A stretch of DNA of 39,439 nucleotides from a virus: positions 1 to 39,439 of the IMG/VR virus record IMGVR_UViG_3300044568_001174. One strand, given 5' to 3'. The notes below the pieces were generated by a model, which was not told the DNA's origin, ran no database searches, and worked only from the letters and a program-made list of their open reading frames with translations. Position numbers and translations under genes: made by a program. Below, one piece after another: positions 31,331 to 38,694 of the stretch (the stretch's first letter is position 1; each line of letters begins with the position of its first letter).

Positions 31331-31461
31331 CTATGCCCCTACTGTTAACAGGGTCAGCGCCCTGGTGGCGAGGTAGTCTTCTAGCGCGGTTCGGCAGCGG
31401 TTCGGTAGTCGGCGCGTAGCCATGGGGTGTCGCCGGGCGTGTAAGCGGTATAGTCACTCAT
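31331..31461 (-). pseudogene. Possible frameshifted small gene
   Basis: The minus-strand ATG at 31461 reads MSDYTAYTPGDTPWLRADYR and stops at TAG 31381-31383 after 26 residues. In a shifted frame the same region continues as ALEDYLATRALTLLTVGA and ends at 31331. Both parts look coding, and the junction holds a short direct repeat (CCGAACCGC twice), a spot prone to slippage. Alternatives are a real 26-residue gene, or chance. No good SD is seen. Confidence 0.3.
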
Positions 31462-31484
31462 TGTGTTATTGCTAGGAAAATTAA

Positions 31485-31504
31485 CACTGTGTTTATATAC
31501 AGTA
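31485..31504. promoter_or_regulatory. LexA-like (SOS) box
   Basis: CACTGTGTTTATATACAGTA on the plus strand. On the minus strand it matches 17 of 20 positions of the E. coli LexA consensus, with CTGT-N8-ACAG intact. It could repress a promoter in either direction: the small-gene cassette to the left or, less likely, the distant terS. No convincing -35/-10 pair was found around it. Confidence 0.6.
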
Positions 31505-31641
31505 TGGCTATTTGAGCGGTTTTGCGCGGGGGGACTATGTGACTACATGACTACCGGGACGCATGCGCACGTGCGAAACCCGGACGCCCTCAACCCGCAG
31601 CTAAACGAGCGCGCAGCACTTACGGGCCGCAGCTGCTGGCG

Positions 31642-31769
31642 CATGTTGCAGTGCAGCATACTTGCCTGGACAATGATTGCCTGGACAATGATTGCCTGGA
31701 CAATGGTTGTCTAGTCAATGATTGCCTAGGCAATGTTTGCTTAGGCATGGACATGTTGCAGTGCAGCAT
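31642..31769. repeat. Direct repeat pair CATGTTGCAGTGCAGCAT flanking the iteron array
   Basis: The 18-bp sequence occurs at 31642-31659 and exactly again at 31752-31769, 110 bp apart. The second copy starts on the base after the last iteron; the first ends two bases before the first. The sequence TGCAACAT at 31851-31858 is an inverted partial copy near terS. Confidence 0.9.
31662..31751. repeat. Six tandem 15-bp iterons (candidate origin, pac or operator array)
   Basis: Six consecutive 15-mers without gaps: TTGCCTGGACAATGA twice, then TTGCCTGGACAATGG, TTGTCTAGTCAATGA, TTGCCTAGGCAATGT and TTGCTTAGGCATGGA. Each holds an imperfect dyad TTGnC..GnCAA; in copy five the dyad ATTGCCTAGGCAAT is perfect. 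The period of 15 bp is about 1.5 helical turns. The array lies 140 bp upstream of terS. Iterons usually bind an initiator, a partition protein, a repressor or small terminase; which one cannot be told here. Confidence 0.85.
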
Positions 31770-31876
31770 TCGAGAGGGGGGGGTAGGGCCCGCCGCCGGC
31801 CGGTCACGCTGGCGAAGGGTCCGCAAACAAAATTTTTTCATGGCCCACGCTGCAACATCCTTCGTAGCAACAAACC

Positions 31877-31885
31877 TGATACACT
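31877..31885 (+). promoter_or_regulatory. Possible extended -10 promoter for the terminase operon
   Basis: CTGATACACT contains TGnTACACT, an extended -10 form, ending 7 bases before the ATG at 31893. The -35 region is poor (ATCCTT at 17 bp). A start there would leave almost no leader, and no SD is visible before terS, so this is tentative. Confidence 0.35.
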
Positions 31886-31892
31886 CCCGCGC

Positions 31893-32294
31893 ATGAAATC
31901 CCTACCGCTAGAAATTAGGGAGATCAGGGCGACTGAGGCGCGACTGCAACAGATTTACGAAGCAGCGCGCTTGGGCCTAAAAGGCGACAGTTTGGCTCTG
32001 GCCTCCGGCATGCTGCCAGTTGAATACAGGCGGCTGTGTCAGCTAGACCCCATCGCCGAGATGGCGGCGCAAAAAGGCAAAGCCGATGCTGAGATGGCGC
32101 ATGCAGGCAAACTGTCCGAGGCGTCGATGAACGGCGACGCCAAGGCCAGCCTGGCGATCCTTCAGCATGTCCACGGTTGGACTGCCAAGCAAGAGATCAG
32201 CCTTGATGTCTATCAAAAGATCAGCGTCATCACCGCGCTGGAAGAAGCCCGTGCTCGCCTAACTTACGTTGAGGAAGTCAAAGATGGCAACTAA
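31893..32294 (+). CDS. terS: Small terminase subunit
   Basis: 133 residues from the ATG at 31893. The N-terminus (TEARLQQIYEAARLGLKGDS followed by LALASGMLPVEYRRL) is a helix-turn-helix-type DNA-recognition region; a central helix (AEMAHAGKLSEASMNGDAKA SLAILQHVHGW) and C-terminal oligomerisation part follow. Position right before the large terminase (one inserted gene) supports it. It should form the ring that recognises pac DNA. Identification rests on layout plus order. Confidence 0.75.
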   Translation: MKSLPLEIREIRATEARLQQIYEAARLGLKGDSLALASGMLPVEYRRLCQLDPIAEMAAQKGKADAEMAHAGKLSEASMNGDAKASLAILQHVHGWTAKQEISLDVYQKISVITALEEARARLTYVEEVKDGN

Positions 32295-32952
32295 CAAGCT
32301 GATGCCCAAGTCGGACAACGCGCTTGAAAAACTACGGCACTTGCGCGGCGACGACAAGATTCGGCTAATGCGTCAGATTGCCAGTGAACAACCTCAGTAC
32401 CAAGAGCTTGCGGACTACTTGATGGCGCGCAGCGCCATGCCGCCAGTCAAGGAGGGGTATCTACCTGGGGGCGCAAACGCGGAGTACAGCCGAAACACCA
32501 TGTTTGGCCGTGAGCTTCCGGCTACCGGCGAGGTCACAATAAACTACGGGTCTAACGACCCCAACAGTCTTATCCACGAATTGACGCATGCTGCGCATTA
32601 CCAGATGGGGCGGCAGTACCGTCAAGAAGGCGCAAAAGATGCGGAAGCCAAACAGCGGTTCAAAGACGCCTACGACAGGCTACTAAGAACAAACGAACAA
32701 GGCCTAGTCGGGTTTGCCGCGCCTACGGTGTTTCAAACAGAGGCTATGGCCAGCCGTTTGGCACCTGACTGGACAAAGCAAAACAGCCGCTACCGGTCAT
32801 CGGTGTCAGAGCTACCGGCCTTTGCTATGGGTAACCAAGGCGCAAAAGGGGCGCCAGCGCATGTAGACCCGACGTTGTCAACAGAGTTCAGGGTATTGCT
32901 TGACATGGCGTTGCGTGACGCGCAAGCCAACCCGTACAAGACTACCCGCTGA
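32284..32952 (+). CDS. HEXXH zinc metallopeptidase-like protein inserted between terminase genes
   Basis: 222 residues from the ATG at 32284 with GAGGAAG upstream. SLIHELTHAAHYQMG holds His98-Glu99-x2-His102, the zincin motif. The later VSELPAFAM (Glu176) is a possible third ligand, as in metallopeptidase domains of phage polyvalent proteins. The region before (FGRELPATGEVTINYGSNDP) fits a lead-in strand. Substrate unknown; it might process virion proteins or act after ejection. It overlaps terS by 11 bp and terL by 1. Confidence 0.72.
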   Translation: MATNKLMPKSDNALEKLRHLRGDDKIRLMRQIASEQPQYQELADYLMARSAMPPVKEGYLPGGANAEYSRNTMFGRELPATGEVTINYGSNDPNSLIHELTHAAHYQMGRQYRQEGAKDAEAKQRFKDAYDRLLRTNEQGLVGFAAPTVFQTEAMASRLAPDWTKQNSRYRSSVSELPAFAMGNQGAKGAPAHVDPTLSTEFRVLLDMALRDAQANPYKTTR

Positions 32953-34475
32953 TGCAACTCCCAATCTACACATCCGCTGAAGAGCAGCGCCTAATGGTCG
33001 AGTTGTGGTCACCCGCGCTTGCGGATGATCCCGAGGCGTTTGTCCGCTTCGTGTTTCCCTGGGGGCAGAAGAACACGCCACTGGCGCAATTCAAAGGCCC
33101 GCGCAAATGGCAACGCGAGGTGCTCAACGACATCAAGGCGCACATCCAGCGGAACAAGGGGAAGGTCCAGATGGACACCCTACGGGAAGCGGTCTCCTCA
33201 GGCCGGGGTATTGGCAAGAGCGCCCTAGTATCTTGGCTGGTGCTGTGGATGCTCACCACGCGCATCGGCGGGAGCGTAGTGGTTAGCGCCAACTCTGAGA
33301 ATCAGTTGCGGTCGGTGACCTGGGCAGAACTGACCAAGTGGGCGGCGATGGCGATGCACTCGCACTGGTGGGAAGTGAGCGCCACCAAGCTGGTGCCCGC
33401 GAAGTGGATCACTGAACTGGTCGAGCGTGATCTAAAGAAAGGCACGCGCTACTGGGCCGCAGAGGGCAAGTTGTGGTCAGCCGAGAACCCTGACAGCTAC
33501 GCGGGCGTCCACAACCAGGACGGGATGATGCTGATCTTCGACGAGAGCAGCGGCATACCAAACCCGATCTGGGAAGTGGGGGCAGGCTTCTTCACAGAGA
33601 ACACGCCCGACAGGTACTGGTTTGCCTTCAGCAACCCGCGCCGAAACGAGGGTTACTTCTTTGAGTGCTTCAACGCCAAGCGGGCGTTCTGGAACGCTCG
33701 CAGCGTGGACGCTAGAACGGTCGAGGATACGGACAAGGCGGTGTACGACCAGATCATCGCGGAGTATGGCGCGGACTCATCCCAGGCCAAGGTGGAGGTG
33801 TACGGTGAGTTCCCCAGCGCAGGCGAGGATCAGTTCATTAGCCCAACGGTGGTGGATGAGGCGATGAAGCGGCCACGGTACAAGGACAGTTCGGCGCCAG
33901 TGGTCATAGGGATCGACCCGGCACGGGGCGGCGCTGACTCGACGGTCATACTGGTGCGCCAGGGCCGGGACATCGTGAGCATCAAGCGGTACTCGGGCGA
34001 GGACACTATGACCATCGTCGGTCGGGTGATCGACGCCATCGAGGAGTTCAAGCCGGTGCTGACGGTGATTGACGAGGGTGGGCTGGGGTACGGTATACTT
34101 GACAGACTGAACGAACAACGATATAAGGTACGCGGAGTGAACTTTGGCTGGAAGGCCAAGAACTCGGTGATGTGGGGCAACAAGCGGGCTGAGATGTGGG
34201 GCACGATGAAGGACTGGCTGCGAAGCGCATCCATACCCGAGGATCGGCAACTCAAGGCAGACCTGGTGGGGCCAACCAAGAAGCCTAACTCTAGCGGTAC
34301 AATCTTCTTAGAAGGCAAGAAGGAAATGCGCTCAAGAGGTCTTGCCAGTCCTGATGCTGCTGACGCGCTGGCGGTGACATTTGCGTTCCCGGTGGCGCAT
34401 CGGGAGTACACGGACAAAACTCCGCGCAGAACCTACGCGCCGCAGGGCGTCCTAACTAGCTGGATGGGATCATAG
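32952..34475 (+). CDS. terL: Large terminase subunit (ATPase/nuclease)
   Basis: 507 residues. ATPase: Walker A SSGRGIGKSAL (Lys89), Walker B MMLIFDESSG (Asp196, Glu197), coupling motif in FAFSNPRRNEGYFF. RuvC-like nuclease: VIGIDPARGG (Asp321), LTVIDEGGLG (Asp373), and ASPDAADALAVTF (Asp467/Asp470). Both domains are complete. It packages DNA through the portal and cuts the concatemer. The start shares a base with the preceding stop (TGATG), the end with the portal GTG. Confidence 0.95.
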   Translation: MQLPIYTSAEEQRLMVELWSPALADDPEAFVRFVFPWGQKNTPLAQFKGPRKWQREVLNDIKAHIQRNKGKVQMDTLREAVSSGRGIGKSALVSWLVLWMLTTRIGGSVVVSANSENQLRSVTWAELTKWAAMAMHSHWWEVSATKLVPAKWITELVERDLKKGTRYWAAEGKLWSAENPDSYAGVHNQDGMMLIFDESSGIPNPIWEVGAGFFTENTPDRYWFAFSNPRRNEGYFFECFNAKRAFWNARSVDARTVEDTDKAVYDQIIAEYGADSSQAKVEVYGEFPSAGEDQFISPTVVDEAMKRPRYKDSSAPVVIGIDPARGGADSTVILVRQGRDIVSIKRYSGEDTMTIVGRVIDAIEEFKPVLTVIDEGGLGYGILDRLNEQRYKVRGVNFGWKAKNSVMWGNKRAEMWGTMKDWLRSASIPEDRQLKADLVGPTKKPNSSGTIFLEGKKEMRSRGLASPDAADALAVTFAFPVAHREYTDKTPRRTYAPQGVLTSWMGS

Positions 34476-36613
34476 TGCAGTCTGACATCAAAGCGGCTAA
34501 GTCAGTCGCCGGCGGCAACGCCGACGATCTGAACACCATGCGTAGCCGCTTTACGATGGCTGTGTCGGCCTACAGCGAGTCCCGCGAGGATGAGCTAGAC
34601 GACCTGCGCTTTGCCGCAGGCAGTCCCGACAACCAGTGGCAGTGGCCGGCAGATGTGCTGGCAACGCGAGGCAGCGTCCAAGGGCAGACGATCAACGCCA
34701 GGCCATGCCTGACAATCAACAAACTGCCCCAGCACGTCAAGCAGGTCACAAACGACCAACGGCAGAACCGGCCCAGTGGCAAGGTCATCCCGGTGGACGA
34801 CAAGGCCGACATCGAGGTCGCTGAGATATTCGACGGCATCGTGCGGCACATCGAGTACATCTCGGACGCTGACGTAGCCTACGACACCGCCTGCGAGAAC
34901 CAGGTAACCTACGGCGAGGGCTACATCCGGCTCCTGACCGAGTACTGCAACGACGACAGTTTTGAGCAGGACATCCGGATTGCTCGGGTGCGCAACTCGT
35001 TCAGCGTGTACATGGACCCGACGATCCAAGACCCCTGCGGGTCGGACGCGGAGTGGTGCTTCATCACCGAAGACTTGACGGCTGACGAATACGAGCGCCA
35101 GTTCCCCGACGCATCGCCGATATCGACCATGATGCAGCGCGGCGTGGGCGACCAGAGCCTGAGCCCGTGGATCAGCGAGAAGACTGTGCGCATTGCGGAG
35201 TACTTCTACACCGAGCACACGCCGGCAACGCTGCACCTGTACCACGGCAACGTGTCGGCGATGGAGAACTCGCCCGAAGACCGCCAGATGCGCATGATGG
35301 GCATGAAACCCATCAAGACGCGCATCGTGGATCAGAAGAAGATCAAGCGGTGCAAGACAAACGGGTTCGAATTCATCGAAGAACACGAGTGGGCGGGCAA
35401 ATCCATACCTGTTATCCGCGTGGTTGGCAACGAATTTGAGGTTGACGGTCGCCTGTACGTCTCTGGGCTGATCCGCAACGCCAAAGACGCCCAGCGCATG
35501 TACAACTACTGGGTCAGCCAAGAGGCTGAGATGCTCGCACTGGCGCCAAAAGCCCCGTTTATTGGGTACGGCGGTCAATTTGAGGGCTATGAAAACCAAT
35601 GGAAGACCGCAAACACGACAAATTGGCCGTATTTGGAGGTCAACCCTGACGTTACAGACGGCGCAGGCGGCGTACTGCCCCTACCGGCACGGTCACAGCC
35701 TCCAATGGCCTCCAGCGGGCTCCTACAGGCCAAGGCGGGCGCTTCTGATGACATCAAAAGCACTACCGGCCAATATGACTCTAGTTTGGGCGCCACAAGC
35801 AACGAACGCTCTGGCCGAGCGATCCTGGCGCGTGAAAAGCAGGGCGACACAGGCACCTACCACTACGTCGACAATCTGGCGCGGGCGATTCGGTACACCA
35901 CTCGGCAGATTGTGGACTTGATCCCGAAAATCTACGACACCCAGCGCATTGCCCGCATCATCGGCATCGATGGGGAGACGGATTCGGCGATGATTGACCC
36001 GAATCAGCCGCAGCCGGTGCGCAAGATCGTTGACCAGGCAGGGATTGTGATCAAGAAGATCTACAACCTCGGCGTTGGCCAGTACGATGTGTGCGTGACG
36101 ACTGGTCCGAGCTACATGACCAAGCGCCAAGAGTCGCTGGACGCCATGAGTCAGTTGTTGCAGGGCAACCCGCAACTGTGGGGCGTGGCGGGTGACCTGT
36201 TCATCAAGAACATGGACTGGCCGGGTGCTCAGGAGATGAGCAAGCGGTTTGCCAAGACCATCGACCCGAAACTGCTGGCCGATGATGACGATCCAGCACT
36301 CCAGGCCGCGCAGCAGCAGATGCAGGCGATGGGCCAGGAGATGGAGCAGATGCACCAAATGCTCCAGAACGTGTCGAAGTCGATGGAAGCGCAGGACTTG
36401 CAGGTCAAGCAGTTCGACAGCCAGGTCAAGGCTTACGATGCTGAGACCAAGCGGATCAGCGCCACGATGGCCGGCATGACGCCTGACCAGATTCAGGAAA
36501 TAGTCTTGGGCACGGTCCACGGCATGATTACCAGCGGTGACCTCATAGGCGAGATGCCAGGCCGGGATGTGGACATGATGCCGGAGGAGATGCCGCAAAA
36601 TGAAATGCAATGA
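34475..36613 (+). CDS. Portal protein, P22 gp1-like
   Basis: 712 residues, close to the 725 of P22 gp1. GTG start at 34475 sharing the last base of the terL stop. Typical portal sequences: FTMAVSAYSESREDELDDLR, NKLPQHVKQVTNDQRQNRPS, and GEGYIRLLTEYCNDDSFEQD, followed by a long helical barrel-like C-terminal region (about 600-690: QQQMQAMGQEMEQMHQMLQN). It forms the 12-subunit ring for packaging and for attachment of the gp4/gp10-like proteins. Confidence 0.95.
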   Translation: MQSDIKAAKSVAGGNADDLNTMRSRFTMAVSAYSESREDELDDLRFAAGSPDNQWQWPADVLATRGSVQGQTINARPCLTINKLPQHVKQVTNDQRQNRPSGKVIPVDDKADIEVAEIFDGIVRHIEYISDADVAYDTACENQVTYGEGYIRLLTEYCNDDSFEQDIRIARVRNSFSVYMDPTIQDPCGSDAEWCFITEDLTADEYERQFPDASPISTMMQRGVGDQSLSPWISEKTVRIAEYFYTEHTPATLHLYHGNVSAMENSPEDRQMRMMGMKPIKTRIVDQKKIKRCKTNGFEFIEEHEWAGKSIPVIRVVGNEFEVDGRLYVSGLIRNAKDAQRMYNYWVSQEAEMLALAPKAPFIGYGGQFEGYENQWKTANTTNWPYLEVNPDVTDGAGGVLPLPARSQPPMASSGLLQAKAGASDDIKSTTGQYDSSLGATSNERSGRAILAREKQGDTGTYHYVDNLARAIRYTTRQIVDLIPKIYDTQRIARIIGIDGETDSAMIDPNQPQPVRKIVDQAGIVIKKIYNLGVGQYDVCVTTGPSYMTKRQESLDAMSQLLQGNPQLWGVAGDLFIKNMDWPGAQEMSKRFAKTIDPKLLADDDDPALQAAQQQMQAMGQEMEQMHQMLQNVSKSMEAQDLQVKQFDSQVKAYDAETKRISATMAGMTPDQIQEIVLGTVHGMITSGDLIGEMPGRDVDMMPEEMPQNEMQ

Positions 36614-36962
36614 TTTCATGGGCCTGCTCTTCTTGGGCCGGGATGTGGCGCACAGCGTCCATCTCAACACGCGCAGCTTCAGCAAGCACACGGCGCTGAA
36701 CACGTTCTACGACAGCATCATCGACCTTGCGGACGCCTTTGCTGAAGCCTACCAGGGCCGGCATGGGTTGATCGGCGGGATCACTTTGCAATCATCCAAG
36801 AAAACGACTAATATTGTCGAGTTCTTGCAGGCGCAGTTGGATGAGATCGAGTCTGTGCGGTATGACGTATGCGACAAGACTGACTCCTCGTTGCAACAGT
36901 TGATCGACAATATTGTCGAACTGTATTTGACAACGCTCTACAAGCTCAAATTCTTGGGGTAA
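36600..36962 (+). CDS. Ferritin-like small protein (DUF5856 family)
   Basis: 120 residues, all helical. FLGRDVAHSVHLNTRSFSKH, then TALNTFYDSIIDLADAFAEA and YQGRHGLIG, then VELYLTTLYKLKFLG, is a pattern I know as DUF5856, a four-helix Dps/ferritin-like family common between portal and coat genes. The HxxHxxT-type histidines may bind metal. Role in phage unknown. It overlaps the portal gene by 14 bp. Confidence 0.8.
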   Translation: MKCNDFMGLLFLGRDVAHSVHLNTRSFSKHTALNTFYDSIIDLADAFAEAYQGRHGLIGGITLQSSKKTTNIVEFLQAQLDEIESVRYDVCDKTDSSLQQLIDNIVELYLTTLYKLKFLG

Positions 36963-36965
36963 CTG

Positions 36966-37271
36966 ATGGAAATGCTCAACCCGTGCATTGGCACGCAACT
37001 TGGTCCTAAGACGGTCGCCTACACCGGCACTGCTGGCTCCACAGGCACCTGGCCTGCTGGGCCTCAAGGCGTGGTGGTGACGGTCACCTCGGCGGCATAT
37101 GTGCTGGTGGGCGAAGGCGTGACTGCCTCGGCGACCGATGGGACGTATGTGCCTGCAAACGTTGCCATTCCGTTCAAGATTCCGACTGGCACTGGCGCTC
37201 CTTGGCGTGTCAGTGCGATCCAAGTCGCTGCTGCCGGTGACCTCTACACGAAGCCGGTGAACAAGCAATGA
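36966..37271 (+). CDS. Small virion-associated hypothetical protein
   Basis: 101 residues, beta-rich and low in charge (LGPKTVAYTGTAGSTGTWPA, VVVTVTSAAYVLVGEGVTAS, then PAGDL-type end VAAAGDLYTKPVNKQ). Similar small proteins lie next to portal and coat genes of related phages, probably as a head-surface or decoration protein. Family not named. It overlaps the following gene by 4 bp. Confidence 0.7.
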   Translation: MEMLNPCIGTQLGPKTVAYTGTAGSTGTWPAGPQGVVVTVTSAAYVLVGEGVTASATDGTYVPANVAIPFKIPTGTGAPWRVSAIQVAAAGDLYTKPVNKQ

Positions 37272-38692
37272 GCTTCCTTGGCGCCCAGAACAGCATCGCC
37301 TTGGGCGTCCAGGGGTTGATCCATATTGACACCGGCGGGGGCGCCGGTGGCAGTGCGGACTACCTGCTAGCCAAATCCCTGCGTTTCCGGTCTTCTGCGA
37401 GTGCGTACCTGAACAGGACTGCGGGCACTCCCACCGCCCAAACCAAGTACACCATAAGCGTTTGGGTTAAGCGTGGAACGTTTGCAGCATATTCAATTTT
37501 TTCTGCTGGTAGCGGTTCCGCAGGGGATTACAGTTCGTTTCAGTTTAATACGGACACTAGTTTGGCTTTTTGGGTTAATAATGGCGGGGCAAATGGTGAG
37601 ATTATAACCACACAACTGTTTCGTGACCCAGCAGCTTGGTATCACGTTATAGTAGCGGTGGATACAACTCAAGCAACTTCTTCCAACCGCATGAAGATGT
37701 ATGTAAACGGTACGCAGGTTACAAGTTTTTCCACTGCTACTTATCCCTCATTAAATGGCGTTTCAGCTATCAATAGAAGCGGCGCGGTCCAAGCAATTGG
37801 CGCTTTGTACTCTGGCAGCTATAACCAATACCTTGACGGCGAACTAGCAGAGTTTAACTTTATTGATGGGCAGCAGCTAGCCCCCACAGCCTTCGGCGCA
37901 TACAGCATCTACAACCAGTGGCTCCCCATCCGATACGCCGGGACATACGGGGCCAATGGGTTCTATTTGCCGTTCACGAACACCACCAGCACATCTACTC
38001 TGGTAGCAGACTCCAGCGGCAACGCCAACAACTGGACACCCAACAACATCAGCCTCACTGCCGGGTCAACATACGACTCACTGACTGATGTGCCGACATT
38101 GACCTCGGCTACGGTGGCGAACTATGCTGTGTTGAATCCGTTGGATGTAATAGCAGGAAATACATTCAGTCTAGTTGACGGGAATTTGTCCTTTAGCGCA
38201 ACAACAACAGCATGGAATGCGCTCAGGGGTTCCATTGCCGTATCAAGCGGTAAGTGGTATGTAGAAGGAACTATAAAAGTTGCGGCAAGCACTGGCAATG
38301 ACTTTGGTTTTGCGCTTACTTCTGTAACCACCACCGCTAATTGGGCGGTGGCGGGGGCTTATGTGATTGGCTATAACGGCACACCGTCAGCGTTTGTTTA
38401 CAACAATGGTGTTTCTGGTGGAAATTTTCCTGCGACACCCGCAACTGGGGATGTTGTAGCTATAGCTCTTAACTTGGATACCGGAGAAATTTGGTATGCG
38501 TTGAATAACGTTTGGAAAAGTGGCAGTCCATCATTGGGAACGTCCCCCAGTGCCAGCGGTCTATCGGGAACTTTCATCCCCGTTGCTGACGTATACGGAG
38601 CATCTAGCGGCTGGAAACTCAACTTCGGCCAGCAACCCTTCACCTACACCGCCCCCACCGGTTTCCTCCCACTCAACACTTTCAACATCTAA
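37268..38692 (+). CDS. LamG/concanavalin A-like adhesin with SPRY-like second domain
   Basis: 474 residues. Domain 1 (about 30-220) has LamG character: SLRFRSSASAYLNRT, YTISVWVKRGTF, WYHVIVAVDTTQATSSNRMK, YLDGELAEFNFIDGQ. Domain 2 (about 290-470) has SPRY/ConA-like character: GKWYVEGTIKVA, then DVVAIALNLDTGEIWYALNN, and W-rich end. Such two-lectin proteins are likely carbohydrate-binding virion adhesins. Stretches 37440-37860 and 38150-38560 are AT-richer than the conserved joints, which suggests exchange of binding domains. Confidence 0.78.
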   Translation: MSFLGAQNSIALGVQGLIHIDTGGGAGGSADYLLAKSLRFRSSASAYLNRTAGTPTAQTKYTISVWVKRGTFAAYSIFSAGSGSAGDYSSFQFNTDTSLAFWVNNGGANGEIITTQLFRDPAAWYHVIVAVDTTQATSSNRMKMYVNGTQVTSFSTATYPSLNGVSAINRSGAVQAIGALYSGSYNQYLDGELAEFNFIDGQQLAPTAFGAYSIYNQWLPIRYAGTYGANGFYLPFTNTTSTSTLVADSSGNANNWTPNNISLTAGSTYDSLTDVPTLTSATVANYAVLNPLDVIAGNTFSLVDGNLSFSATTTAWNALRGSIAVSSGKWYVEGTIKVAASTGNDFGFALTSVTTTANWAVAGAYVIGYNGTPSAFVYNNGVSGGNFPATPATGDVVAIALNLDTGEIWYALNNVWKSGSPSLGTSPSASGLSGTFIPVADVYGASSGWKLNFGQQPFTYTAPTGFLPLNTFNI

Positions 38693-38694
38693 TC

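Larger units (their letters stand above)
31256..31892. other. Non-coding control region between divergent blocks
   Basis: About 640 bases without a convincing intact gene. It holds, right to left, a weak promoter before terS, an eight-G run (31776-31783), a six-copy iteron array with flanking direct repeats (31642-31769), a LexA-like box (31485-31504), a possibly broken small gene (31331-31461) and a dyad CTGTTAACAG (31342-31351). It separates the leftward small-gene cassette from the rightward late operon. Confidence 0.75.

Noticed and set aside
31260-31457. Minus-strand 65-residue frame upstream of the small-gene cassette
   Set aside because: Arg/Pro-rich low-quality sequence starting at a GTG within the better candidate at 31461; no ribosome site and no sign of a fold.
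31463-31714. Plus-strand frame through the iterons, with AWTMI-type repeats
   Set aside because: The repetitive peptide is a direct result of the 15-bp units, no good ribosome site is present, and the preceding part is not protein-like. The minus-strand (SLSRQ) and other plus-strand (CLDND) readings are equally repetitive.
31642-31769. CRISPR array
   Set aside because: The units are 15 bp, directly adjacent and without spacers, and no cas genes are nearby; the Cas4-like protein belongs to the phage DUF2800 family.
34595-35599. Long antisense frame opposite the portal gene (334 residues)
   Set aside because: His/Val/Leu-rich translation typical of the reverse strand of a highly biased gene; the portal frame is clearly the coding one. 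The same holds for 35723-36703.
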